Shown one piece after another: positions 26,225-35,465 of a stretch of DNA of 64,000 bases; the stretch's first letter is position 1, and each line of letters starts with the position of its first letter. Under the pieces are notes generated by a model that ran no database searches, was not told the origin of the DNA, and saw nothing but the letters and a program-made list of their open reading frames with translations. Origin of the DNA: Ignavibacteriales bacterium (GTDB lineage: Bacteria; Bacteroidota; Ignavibacteria; Ignavibacteriales; Ignavibacteriaceae); NCBI GenBank assembly GCA_020061465.1, contig JAGUYG010000020.1, positions 62,001 through 126,000 on the forward strand, in the 5' to 3' direction. The translations under genes were made by a program, and so were the position numbers.

Positions 26225-29200
26225 ATGAGGTTATTGTTACTTCAAATCCTTTTGGTTCTCCTTGTATCTGCAAATCTTACATTAGCACAAAGGGGTAAAA
26301 TATCCGGCACTGTTAAGGACTCTAAAACCGGTGAACCGCTGATAGGGGCAAACGTCATTATAGAGGGAACAACGATGGGTGCCGCGGCTAATGTAGAGGG
26401 ATTTTATTCTATCATTAACGTACCTCCGGGGACCTATTCTTTAAGATTTTCAAGTATCGGCTACTCAACACTTACACTAATTGATGTTCGTGTTAATATC
26501 GATCTTACAACTAATATTGATGTTGAGCTAACCGAAATTACTATACAAACCGAGGAGGTTGTAGTGGTGGCAACGGCGCCAATTGTTAAGCGTGATGTCT
26601 CATCAAGCGTTGCTAACCTTAGCATCGAAGAGATTCAGAATCTTCCTACGGTGCGTGTTGAAAATATTATTGCCCTGCAGGCAGGTATTCAAACAGGAGA
26701 AATTGGACCTTTAATTAGAGGGGGGAGTGCAGATCAAACTGCCTTTGTAATAAACGGTATTACGCTTCGGGATGAAAGAGATAATCGTCCCTTTACCGGT
26801 ATCAGCCTGACATCAGTTGAGGAAATTCAGGTTCAAACCGGAGGATTTAATGCAGAGTACGGAAACATCCGTTCCGGTCTTGTAAATGTAGTTACCAAGG
26901 AAGGTAAGAGAGATAAGTATAGTTTTACTGTCCTCGGCAGATATCGAGCGCAGGCTAATAAGCATTTAGGTCCTTCTGCAAATTCACCCGAGTCGTATTG
27001 GATACGACCATACATCGATCCTGATGTTGCCTGGACAGGAACAAAAAGCGGTGCATGGGATGATTACACTCAAAGACAATATCACGAATTTCGTGGTTGG
27101 AATAAAGTTTCTGAAGAATTAGTGGGAGATAACGATCCGACTAACGATCTTACACCAGAAGCGGCACAAAGATTATTCTTATGGCAGCATAGAAAACAGC
27201 TTGATGTTCAGGATTCAGATTACGATATCGATATGAATTTGAATGGTCCTGTACCTTTCATAAGTAAAGAGCTTGGCAACTTAAGATTTGCCGCTTCATA
27301 TCGAGCTTCTCGCGAAATGTATTTCATTCCTTTATCAGATGATGCGTATCGCGATTACAGTTCACAGCTAAAATTCACTGCCGATATAAGCGGTTCAATG
27401 AAGGTTTCGGTTGACGGAATGATCGGTCGTCAAACAGGTACCGGTAGCAGCAGGAGCGGTGGACCCGGCATCTTCAGAACTTCGGAAAGCATAGCGGATG
27501 AAATGGACATTCGTTCAGGTGCCAGCTATCTTGATGCAAGAATTTATGCAACCGATTATTGGGCACCGAGCAAAGTTGATATGAATATGGCAGGCGGTAA
27601 ATTCACACATGTATTAAGTTCAAATACCTTCTATGAAGTTTCGTTGAACAGAATCGAATTTCAATATGACACCAATCCGAACCGATGGAGAGACACATCA
27701 AGAATCTATCAATTCGGTAATGCCTTTTTTGATGAAAGCCCTTATTATCCTTACAGCGGTACCAGTGCTGGTATAGGTTCTTCGATGAATATGGGTTTAG
27801 GTTTCAGTAACTCGCGGGATACAAGCAGATTAGTTACCTGGCAAACCAGGTTCGATATAGCCAGCCAATTTGATAAATATAATTATATTAAAGCCGGAGT
27901 TGAGTTTGTTTACTCGGAGAATAATGTTAATTCAGCATTGGTTGAGCCTTCGCTTGGCGGTACGAGCAACAGAAATCTATGGAGTACAAATCCAATTCGA
28001 GCGGCTCTTTACTTCCAGGATAAATTAGAGTTTGAAGGAATGATTGCCAACATAGGTATCAGATTCGATTATTCAGACCCGGGAGGTGAATGGTACGATC
28101 TCGAATCTCCATATTCAACGGCACTATCGGCTGCTAAAGCTGCGGGATTGGATACGCTGGTAGAAAAAGTTCAGTCAGAAACGATACTTAATATAAGTCC
28201 GCGTTTAGGCATCGCTTTTCCAATAACAACAGAGAGCAAACTATATTTTAATTATGGTCATTTTTATCAGATGCCCGCACCGGCAAATTTATTCCTTCTT
28301 CAAAAAAGTCAGCAAAACCAGGTTACCTTCTTAGCTAACCCAAACAATCCGCTTCCGAAAACGGTTGCCTATGAACTGGGTTATGAACAAAATCTTTTAG
28401 ACCAGTTTTTAATTAGGTTGGCAGGTTATTATAAAGATGTTTTCGATCAACCAAGAACTGTTACTTATACAAACCGTAATAATGCTGTCAGCTATAATAC
28501 ACCCGAACCGAATAGCTATGCCGATATTAGAGGTTTCGAAATTACAGTTTCAAAAAATAGAGGTGACTGGGTTAGGGGATTTATCAATTATACTTATAGT
28601 ATATCTTCAAGCGGTTATTTCGGGCTGAGGAATTACTCGGAAAATCCTGCATTGCAAAGAGAATATGAACGTAACACAAGAGCTTTCGATCAGGATAAGC
28701 CAAAACCGCGTCCTTATGCACGCGCAAACATCGATTTTGTAACTCCCGTCGGTTTTGGTCCTGAATTGGGAGGCATTAAGATTTTGGAAGACTGGAGATT
28801 GAACATCTTAGCGTCGTGGTCTTCGGGAAGATATTTTTCATGGACGGGTCCGGGTGGTACTATTCCTGGCTATCAGAATAATATCCATTATACAGATTAT
28901 TTGAACGTAGATATGCGTTTATCCAAAGTGATCCGCCTCGGTCCTACAAGCCTCGAATTGTTCATGGACGTAATTAATGTATTCAACGTTAAGTACATGG
29001 ATTGGAGATCAGGTTTTATTACTTTACAGGATTACGACGATTACATGATGTCTTTACATTTACCCGATGAAATCGTAGGGCAATTCAATTATGGTAATAT
29101 TTCGGGGAACGATACACCCGGTGATTATAGAACCGGACCTTACATCCCCTGGGATGAGAATGCAAGTGAAGCTCAGAAAGATGACTGGAGAAAGAATAAA

Positions 29201-29290
29201 TCATACATCGATATGCCAAATCTTTCTTATTTAACATTTCTCAATCCGAGAGATATAAGATGGGGATTGAGGTTCTTTATTGAAATTTAA
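26225..29290 (+). CDS. TonB-dependent receptor with carboxypeptidase-like N-terminal domain
   Basis: The 1021-aa protein has a signal peptide (cleavage near LAQR, residue 22). A carboxypeptidase-regulatory-like domain follows at 24-105 (ISGTVKDSKTGEPLIGANVI), then a plug domain at about 125-235 (IRGGSADQTAFVINGI, EEIQVQTGGFNAEYGNIRSG) and a long beta-barrel ending GLRFFIEI. The size and N-terminal domain match SusC-like and oligosaccharide/peptide receptors more than small siderophore receptors. No SusD homologue follows; instead the next genes encode a large secreted protein and a PorV-like barrel. It follows a clear AGGAG ribosome site. Confidence 0.92.
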   Translation: MRLLLLQILLVLLVSANLTLAQRGKISGTVKDSKTGEPLIGANVIIEGTTMGAAANVEGFYSIINVPPGTYSLRFSSIGYSTLTLIDVRVNIDLTTNIDVELTEITIQTEEVVVVATAPIVKRDVSSSVANLSIEEIQNLPTVRVENIIALQAGIQTGEIGPLIRGGSADQTAFVINGITLRDERDNRPFTGISLTSVEEIQVQTGGFNAEYGNIRSGLVNVVTKEGKRDKYSFTVLGRYRAQANKHLGPSANSPESYWIRPYIDPDVAWTGTKSGAWDDYTQRQYHEFRGWNKVSEELVGDNDPTNDLTPEAAQRLFLWQHRKQLDVQDSDYDIDMNLNGPVPFISKELGNLRFAASYRASREMYFIPLSDDAYRDYSSQLKFTADISGSMKVSVDGMIGRQTGTGSSRSGGPGIFRTSESIADEMDIRSGASYLDARIYATDYWAPSKVDMNMAGGKFTHVLSSNTFYEVSLNRIEFQYDTNPNRWRDTSRIYQFGNAFFDESPYYPYSGTSAGIGSSMNMGLGFSNSRDTSRLVTWQTRFDIASQFDKYNYIKAGVEFVYSENNVNSALVEPSLGGTSNRNLWSTNPIRAALYFQDKLEFEGMIANIGIRFDYSDPGGEWYDLESPYSTALSAAKAAGLDTLVEKVQSETILNISPRLGIAFPITTESKLYFNYGHFYQMPAPANLFLLQKSQQNQVTFLANPNNPLPKTVAYELGYEQNLLDQFLIRLAGYYKDVFDQPRTVTYTNRNNAVSYNTPEPNSYADIRGFEITVSKNRGDWVRGFINYTYSISSSGYFGLRNYSENPALQREYERNTRAFDQDKPKPRPYARANIDFVTPVGFGPELGGIKILEDWRLNILASWSSGRYFSWTGPGGTIPGYQNNIHYTDYLNVDMRLSKVIRLGPTSLELFMDVINVFNVKYMDWRSGFITLQDYDDYMMSLHLPDEIVGQFNYGNISGNDTPGDYRTGPYIPWDENASEAQKDDWRKNKSYIDMPNLSYLTFLNPRDIRWGLRFFIEI

Positions 29291-29317
29291 TGAATAATAA
29301 GCTAAGGAATTTTTAAC

Positions 29318-31390
29318 ATGCTCATAAATAAATCACGTTTATTGATTTTGTGTACGGCGCTGATTTGTCTTGCAGGTTTGCACAGCACTGCCTTTGCGCA
29401 GTGGGAGCTGCGCTGGATGAGTGTCGGTTCGCTTCATGACTTTTACGGTCAAAACGGCTGCGAAACAGAGGCGCAAAACATTGCCGGTACACAGCAAGAC
29501 GGTTTTCAATGGCCTGCAATACTGCGGTATCAGGACATGAAGGCTGCCCGGGGTATGTGGATCGGAGCTAAGAATTTTACAGATGAGAATGGCGAGTTTT
29601 ACTCCTTTAAAGTAGTTACTAACGGTCCACGCGATCCGGCTTTCTGGCCATTGTATCCGCAAAAATTTGAAATGGTAGGTAAGTTCGAGCCGACCATTGT
29701 AAGTGTTGACGGAAATCTTTCTTATCAAAAAGATGTTGTAATTGATCGAATAGATCCGGACTTAAAGGTTGACCGCATGCTCGAAGCCGTTGTAAACACA
29801 CAGCTTGGTATTACCTTTACAAGGAGAATTTACCAATCCAGCCAGCAGTTTCATGATAATTATATGATTTATGAATACGTCTTTAAGAATACCGGTAATG
29901 TAAATGATGACCCTGAAATTGAATTACCTGGTACAACCCTTGAAGGAGTTAACATTTACTTTTCTTACCGTAATGCTGTTAACAAACAAGTTAGATATGT
30001 AATTGGTAATTCTACCGGCTGGGGTAAAAATACTATGAACGACACAAGAGGAGACGGTTTGAAAGTTGACCCGCCTGTAGAAAATTTCAGAGCTCAGTAT
30101 TCCTGGCATGGGTTTACTACCGAGAAGGAAGTAGGTTACGATAATATCGGTGCGCCTATTTGGGCACTGAACACAACCTCTGCAGTTTACAACGATCCGG
30201 CTGATACTGTCGGACGCTTAGGCGGTACTCAGTTTATGGGTACAGTAACTATCCATGCCGATAAATCTGCTTCCGATAAGTTAGATGATCCCTCACAGCC
30301 AACGACGACAACTTACGAAAACAGCGACGATCCTTTATTCTTAAGAGGAAATAATGCTTACAACAAGGATAAAATGGCTCAAGAATATGCATTTATGACC
30401 AAAGGGCACATGTCGCCGCGGCATGCCGATTTGGTTGAGCCGAGCGGTGATTATGCAAAACAAACTGCTAATCCGAATCTTGGAAATAGCGGGGGTTTTT
30501 CATTTAATAATGGTTATGGTTTATATACTTTGGCTCCGGGTGACAGCATAACTATTGTAATGGCTGAAGGCGCAGCAGGTATGAACTATGATGAGCAAGT
30601 AAGGTTAGGGAAACTATTTAAGCAAGGTGCAATTTCTGCTGAAGAAAAAAATAGAGAAGTATTGAAGGGCAGGGATTCAATCTTTCAAACATTCAAACGT
30701 GCAATTGAAAATTACAAATCTGGTTTTGGTATCCCTGAACCTCCAAGACCTCCTCTCACTTTTGATGTTAATTCCGGCGGAGATAGGATTTCACTAAGTT
30801 GGGCTTATGATGGAGCTTCCCCCATTCCTATCTCCGGATTCCATATATATAGAGCTTTAGGGAACTATGATGCTCAATACGAAAAAATCGTGGAACTCGA
30901 TGCTTCTGCCAGCAGCTATGATGATCAAGCTGTTATCAGAGGCTTCAACTATTTTTATTACCTGGTTGCTGTCGGTCAGGATCAACCTGGTGGACCGGGA
31001 ACCCCTGCAGGAAAATTAGAAAGCGGAAGGTATTACACTCAAACTTATGACCCCGCCAGGCTGCAGCGCCAAGCTGGTGAAAAGTTATCCGATATAAGAA
31101 TCGTTCCGAATCCATATAACATCTCAGCTAAAGGAAGCGTACGATTTCCGGGTACGATCGATGAAGATAAAATTGCATTTTACAATATACCCGGTGAATG
31201 CACGATTCAGATTTATACAGAGCTTGGCGAGTTAATTAAAACAATTGAACACACTAACGGCAGCGGTGACGATTACTGGTACTCAGTTACCAGCTCGAAT
31301 CAGATAGTAGTAAGCGGGATTTATATTGCAGTGATCACCGATCATAAGACCGGAGAGAGACACATTGCAAAATTTGCAGTAATTCGTTAA
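29318..31390 (+). CDS. Large secreted surface protein with FN3-like domain
   Basis: The 690-aa protein has a signal peptide (cleavage near AFAQ, residue 28). The first 450 residues are beta-rich and of no recognised family. A fibronectin type III-like domain lies at about 485-580 (ISLSWAYDGASPIPISGFHIYRA). The C-terminal 95 residues (IRIVPNPYNI, FYNIPGECTIQIYTELGELIKT, GIYIAVITD, ending HIAKFAVIR) match the T9SS-type sorting fold with a VPNPY start instead of NYPNPFNP. It lies 27 nt after the TonB receptor, so it may occupy the place of SusD as a surface partner; this is inference. Confidence 0.75.
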   Translation: MLINKSRLLILCTALICLAGLHSTAFAQWELRWMSVGSLHDFYGQNGCETEAQNIAGTQQDGFQWPAILRYQDMKAARGMWIGAKNFTDENGEFYSFKVVTNGPRDPAFWPLYPQKFEMVGKFEPTIVSVDGNLSYQKDVVIDRIDPDLKVDRMLEAVVNTQLGITFTRRIYQSSQQFHDNYMIYEYVFKNTGNVNDDPEIELPGTTLEGVNIYFSYRNAVNKQVRYVIGNSTGWGKNTMNDTRGDGLKVDPPVENFRAQYSWHGFTTEKEVGYDNIGAPIWALNTTSAVYNDPADTVGRLGGTQFMGTVTIHADKSASDKLDDPSQPTTTTYENSDDPLFLRGNNAYNKDKMAQEYAFMTKGHMSPRHADLVEPSGDYAKQTANPNLGNSGGFSFNNGYGLYTLAPGDSITIVMAEGAAGMNYDEQVRLGKLFKQGAISAEEKNREVLKGRDSIFQTFKRAIENYKSGFGIPEPPRPPLTFDVNSGGDRISLSWAYDGASPIPISGFHIYRALGNYDAQYEKIVELDASASSYDDQAVIRGFNYFYYLVAVGQDQPGGPGTPAGKLESGRYYTQTYDPARLQRQAGEKLSDIRIVPNPYNISAKGSVRFPGTIDEDKIAFYNIPGECTIQIYTELGELIKTIEHTNGSGDDYWYSVTSSNQIVVSGIYIAVITDHKTGERHIAKFAVIR

Positions 31391-31417
31391 TCAATAAAAC
31401 TGTAAACAGGTATTTAT

Positions 31418-32470
31418 ATGAAATATTTAATTACAAATTTTCTCTTAATACTCACCTTGATTTATTTTATTCAAGGTGACAGCCCCGGGCAGGAGCGGAA
31501 AAAATTAGCTCAAACGGGATTAAAGTTTTTAAGCGTATCTACCGATGCACGAGTTAGTGCAATGGGTGAATCTGCTACTGCGTTGTACACCGGCTCGACT
31601 TCAATGCTTTATAATCCCGCTAACATGGCGTGGATTGACGATTTATTTGATATTTCAATCGGCACAACTAAGTGGATAGCCGACATTGACTATTTACACG
31701 GAACTGCAGCACTAAATCTTTTCGACGGAGATTATGGAATCATTGGATTATCTATCGTAGCTGTGGATTATGGAACTTTCATTAAAACCGTCGTGGCAGC
31801 TAATGAGCAAGGATATCTTGATCTCGGATTTTTCTCTCCAACTGCAATAGCTTTCGGAGTAGGTTATGCTATAGCTTTATCTGAAAAATTTTCGATAGGA
31901 AGTAATGTAAAAAAAGTTGTGCAAGATTTAGGTTCGAGTGTTGTAGATATTGATGAATCAGGAAATCTGATATACGAGACAAATAGGGTAGAGACATGGG
32001 CATTCGATTTTGGAATACTTTATAAGACAGGATTTAAGAGTCTCGATTTTGGAATGAACATCAGAAATTTTTCGAAAGAACTAAGGTATAAAAAAGAGAA
32101 TTTCGAATTACCCTTGACCTTTAGAATCGGGCTTTCGATGAATACAATGGATTTGTTTAACGTTGATCGAAGCCTGCACGATCTAAACTTATCTGTTGAT
32201 GCCTCTCATCCTAGGGATTTTGCAGAGCAAGTTTTCATTGGAGGAGAATATATTTTTATGAAGATGTTCGCACTTAGGGCAGGAATAAATTTTCCAAGGG
32301 ACGAGGGTGGATTCAGTGCTGGTTTTGGCGTTACGCAATCGGTTGATGGATTTTCTTTAATTTTTGATTATGCATATAACAGTTTTGGTATTTTTAACAA
32401 AACGAATCAATTATTCGTCGGTTTCGATGGAATTCATCGTGTGACAGTAACAGCTAAATTTCATCATTAG
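31418..32470 (+). CDS. PorV/PorQ family outer-membrane protein
   Basis: The 350-aa protein has a signal peptide and the family start GLKFLSVSTDARVSAMGESATAL followed by SMLYNPANMAWID, then alternating hydrophobic strands typical of a FadL-like 14-strand barrel. PorV is the shuttle that receives T9SS cargo at the translocon and delivers it to the sortase; other members are cargo-specific outer-membrane partners. Here it stands between a surface protein and two beta-propeller proteins, 27 and 39 nt from its neighbours, suggesting a dedicated role in their export or anchoring. Confidence 0.85.
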   Translation: MKYLITNFLLILTLIYFIQGDSPGQERKKLAQTGLKFLSVSTDARVSAMGESATALYTGSTSMLYNPANMAWIDDLFDISIGTTKWIADIDYLHGTAALNLFDGDYGIIGLSIVAVDYGTFIKTVVAANEQGYLDLGFFSPTAIAFGVGYAIALSEKFSIGSNVKKVVQDLGSSVVDIDESGNLIYETNRVETWAFDFGILYKTGFKSLDFGMNIRNFSKELRYKKENFELPLTFRIGLSMNTMDLFNVDRSLHDLNLSVDASHPRDFAEQVFIGGEYIFMKMFALRAGINFPRDEGGFSAGFGVTQSVDGFSLIFDYAYNSFGIFNKTNQLFVGFDGIHRVTVTAKFHH

Positions 32471-32509
32471 AAACTTAATTGTAAATTTTGAATCTATAAT
32501 GGTATTGAT

Positions 32510-33739
32510 ATGAAAAACAAAAAATTTACTTTAAAAATAAACAGATGGTTTCTTGTACCACTCTCCGGTCTATTAACTCTTTTTATGTTTAGCTGCGGCG
32601 AAGATCCATCTCCCAGCTTATTCGATTCATTGATAGGACCGGGTGGTCCAACACCGCAGATAACCTCAGTAGCACCAACGGATGAAGCCTTAGCAGGTGT
32701 AAGTCAAATTACAATTAACGGGACAAATTTCTCCTCAATTCCTGAAGAGAATCATGTATATTTCAGCAGTTCAAAAGCTAAGGTTCTTCAGGCAAGTCCC
32801 TCCGTACTTGTAGTAACTGCTCCAAATTTGGTTAGCGATAATGTTCAGATCAAAGTTGCTGTTCATAATTCTGAATTTTTCAGCAATATAGTTACATATA
32901 AACTTAAAGCAGCAGTAACTGAATTTTTTCCATTTCAGGAATTTGAACTGCCTTACGGACTTACAATTGATAAAGAAAATAACCTCTATGTTTCCATGGT
33001 TATAAATAACGTTGGGGTGGGTGTCAAAAAGTTTACTCCTTCAGGACAAATGAACGACTTTGCCCCAAAGGGCGGTGAAACATTTTTCAACTCTTTGAAA
33101 TACGGTCCGGATAATTTTATTTACGGCGCACGAAGAGTAAGAGCAATCTTCCGTATTCAGCAAGGTGTTGCCGCTGCAACTTTTGTTACCTCTTCGCAGG
33201 GTATCGGAAATGTGAATGATTTAGATTTTGATGAGAATAAAATTATTTGGGCAGGCGGCTCTTCAAATGGATTTATTTATAGCGTTACACTTGATAAAGT
33301 GGTTAAATCCTTCCCATTCGACGAAGATGTTAATGCAGTAAGAGTTTTCGATGGTCACCTTTACGTTGTCTCGATATCGGGAGCTAACCAATCAGTGTGG
33401 AAATTTAAAATAAATTCGGCTGAAGATTTGGGTGCAGCGGAAAAATATTTTGATATTACCGCAGTAACAGGTGATATTCCGGCAATTACCGCACTTACTT
33501 TTGCCGCTGACGGCGATATGTATATAGGAACAAGTAAAGGTGATGCCGTTTTAGTTGTTCATCCGAACGGTACGCATGAAACATTATATCCCGGATTGCT
33601 GAAACCTGTTGCCTATACCTTTGGATGGGGGATAGATAACTTTTTATACTATACGCGACAAAGAACCGATACAACGACCCAAACAATACTAAAACTTAAT
33701 ATGCAGAAATTAGGCGCTCCATATTATGGGAGAGAATAG
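32510..33739 (+). CDS. TIG/IPT-domain lipoprotein with beta-propeller
   Basis: The 409-aa product has a basic n-region, a hydrophobic stretch and a lipobox ending MFSC at about residue 29, so it should be lipid-anchored. A TIG/IPT immunoglobulin-like domain lies at about 46-128 (PQITSVAPTDEALAGVSQI, NGTNFSS). The remaining 280 residues form repeated segments such as PYGLTIDKENNLYVSM and ALTFAADGDMYIGTS, typical of NHL/SMP-30-like beta-propellers. In Bacteroidota, TIG-domain lipoproteins commonly serve as surface glycan-binding proteins. Its substrate is unknown. Confidence 0.8.
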   Translation: MKNKKFTLKINRWFLVPLSGLLTLFMFSCGEDPSPSLFDSLIGPGGPTPQITSVAPTDEALAGVSQITINGTNFSSIPEENHVYFSSSKAKVLQASPSVLVVTAPNLVSDNVQIKVAVHNSEFFSNIVTYKLKAAVTEFFPFQEFELPYGLTIDKENNLYVSMVINNVGVGVKKFTPSGQMNDFAPKGGETFFNSLKYGPDNFIYGARRVRAIFRIQQGVAAATFVTSSQGIGNVNDLDFDENKIIWAGGSSNGFIYSVTLDKVVKSFPFDEDVNAVRVFDGHLYVVSISGANQSVWKFKINSAEDLGAAEKYFDITAVTGDIPAITALTFAADGDMYIGTSKGDAVLVVHPNGTHETLYPGLLKPVAYTFGWGIDNFLYYTRQRTDTTTQTILKLNMQKLGAPYYGRE

Positions 33740-33793
33740 ATAATTTAACAACTAATTAACTTAAACATTCATTTATTAGAGAGGATCATTATT

Positions 33794-35083
33794 ATGTTAA
33801 AAAGTGTACTATCAATTTTGTTTTTTGCCGTAATATTCGTTTTAACGGCTCAAGCTCAGTGGGTAAATCAAGGAGGATGGCCCGATCCCGAAAAATTCGG
33901 GCAAAATCACTCTATGGCTGTAGATCCTGACGGAAAAGTATGGACGTCAAATTTTGGCACAGACTCAACCGTTATCATTGGTTCCGATACTTTACTTGTT
34001 CGTTTAATTAGAGTGTTCAACCCCGATGGTTCTCCCGCTTCGTTTTCTCCTATCTGGAAGATAACCGTCGCCGGTGTAACCGATACTTTAAGAGGGGGCA
34101 ATAATCGAGGTATGAGAGCCGATCATAATGGAAATATCATTACAGTGGATGGTGCTCAAAATATGTACAGACTCAATTACAAAACCGGTGAGGGAATGAA
34201 TAAAGTTAAATTAACCTTAGCAACCTCACCAACCGCTCCTGCCGTTTCTGAAGACGGAACAATTTTCGTCGGTCCTGTTGTCAACGCAAACAGCAAAATA
34301 GAAATGTATGACCCGGACTTTACATACATAGGCGATGCTGTAAATTTTGTTGAAACAGGATTTTCCAGATCGATGGAAGTTTCGAAAGATGGTAATACTA
34401 TTTACTTCCCGATTTATACCATGGATGCCATCATAATTTTTAACAGAGCAGATGAGTTCTCCGCTTTTGATTCTATCGGAGTAATATTCGGTCCTGCCTG
34501 CGAATCAATAGCCTGGAATAACGCCACCGGTGATCTGTGGTTCAGCGCCGGTTCATACAACGACCTTCCAGATCCGTTCACGAGTTATATGCCAAATGCT
34601 TGGTACGGCTATAATGTTACTACAAACACTGTTACCGATAGTTTACACTGGATCTTTACTGTTCCAGAGGCTGCAGCAGAAAGACCGAGAGCTATCGATT
34701 TTAGCCCTGATGGAAATGTTGCCTATATTGGCTGTTTTGGCGGAGCTGGATATCCCTTAATTCAAAAGGTCATTAATACCGGAGTTGGTGTAAGACAGGA
34801 ATTTGGAGTTAGAGTTGAGGATTATTCTTTGTCTCAAAATTATCCAAATCCCTTCAACCCATCTACCGAGATTAAATTTACTGTATCCGATGCAAGCATG
34901 GTTACCGTAAAAGTATTTGATCTGTTAGGTAAAGAGGTTGCAACTTTAGTTAACGATTATTTAACCAACGGTTTGTACTCGGTAACATTTGATGCGACAG
35001 GACTTTCATCAGGAACTTATATCTATCAACTGCAGACTTCAACCGGTGTTCTTCTTTCTAAAAAGATGCTGCTGGTTAAGTAA
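33794..35083 (+). CDS. T9SS-exported beta-propeller protein
   Basis: The 429-aa protein has a signal peptide (cleavage near AQAQ, residue 21). Propeller-like repeats with the pattern GMRADHNGNIITVD, APAVSEDGTIFVG and AIDFSPDGNVAYIG follow at about 25-335. A T9SS type A sorting domain ends the chain: NYPNPFNPSTEIKF, VFDLLGKEVATLV and a final SKKMLLVK. The propeller resembles that of the preceding lipoprotein, so the two may be a surface-bound and a released or sortase-attached form of one function. A heptamer tract and a strong terminator follow directly. Confidence 0.88.
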   Translation: MLKSVLSILFFAVIFVLTAQAQWVNQGGWPDPEKFGQNHSMAVDPDGKVWTSNFGTDSTVIIGSDTLLVRLIRVFNPDGSPASFSPIWKITVAGVTDTLRGGNNRGMRADHNGNIITVDGAQNMYRLNYKTGEGMNKVKLTLATSPTAPAVSEDGTIFVGPVVNANSKIEMYDPDFTYIGDAVNFVETGFSRSMEVSKDGNTIYFPIYTMDAIIIFNRADEFSAFDSIGVIFGPACESIAWNNATGDLWFSAGSYNDLPDPFTSYMPNAWYGYNVTTNTVTDSLHWIFTVPEAAAERPRAIDFSPDGNVAYIGCFGGAGYPLIQKVINTGVGVRQEFGVRVEDYSLSQNYPNPFNPSTEIKFTVSDASMVTVKVFDLLGKEVATLVNDYLTNGLYSVTFDATGLSSGTYIYQLQTSTGVLLSKKMLLVK

Positions 35084-35084
35084 G

Positions 35085-35118
35085 AAGTCAGAAGATAGAA
35101 GTAAGAAGCCAGAAGTAG
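35085..35118 (+). repeat. Heptamer tract AAGNNAG
   Basis: Directly after the stop codon, units AAGTCAG, AAGATAG, AAGTAAG, AAGCCAG and a partial AAGTAG run with period 7. The same class of tract follows the stop at 55372. Confidence 0.7.
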
Positions 35119-35126
35119 TTATTTTT

Positions 35127-35156
35127 AAACCGGATCAGCGATGATCCGGTTTTTTT
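35127..35156 (+). terminator. Rho-independent terminator
   Basis: AAACCGGATCA at 35127-35137 pairs with TGATCCGGTTT at 35142-35152 around a 4-nt loop, followed by a T-run. It ends the surface locus that begins at 26225. Confidence 0.88.
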
Positions 35157-35160
35157 GTAA

Positions 35161-35179
35161 ATCGAATCTCCGATTCGAT
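35161..35179. repeat. Palindrome ATCGAATC-tcc-GATTCGAT
   Basis: Perfect 8-bp arms flank a 3-nt centre. A near-identical core occurs at 58705-58723, and a related one with AATTC arms lies near 52373-52391, so it is a dispersed repeat. Confidence 0.6.
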
Positions 35180-35332
35180 AAATTTTTAGTTGCCTCCAGC
35201 CTCTTTTTGAAGATATTAATTTGCATTGAGAATTGTGTATGAGTGCTTGAATAAAAAAAACAAAAGCGTTTTCTTAAAAATTTATGCGAAAGAAATTTAA
35301 ATTAGTTTGTATTCTGTATACGCCTAATTTTA
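35180..35332. other. Remaining spacer before the long operon
   Basis: AT-rich spacer with no recognisable gene. With the terminator on its left and the promoter on its right it forms the boundary between two transcription units. Confidence 0.4.
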
Positions 35333-35363
35333 TTGTTTAATAACAGCAACTATTCTATCTTTG
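35333..35363 (+). promoter_or_regulatory. Bacteroidota-type promoter of the 16.7-kb operon
   Basis: TTG at 35333-35335 and a full-consensus TATCTTTG (TAnnTTTG) at 35356-35363 are 20 nt apart, exactly the Bacteroidota housekeeping sigma pattern. It lies about 100 nt before the first gene of the operon. Confidence 0.5.
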
Positions 35364-35465
35364 CACAACTAATTAATACAACATGCTTAAAAATTCTGAA
35401 AGTTTTTTGCTTTAGCTTCGATAATATAATGAACGCATCTTTTACTCCTAAACCTTTAATAACCT

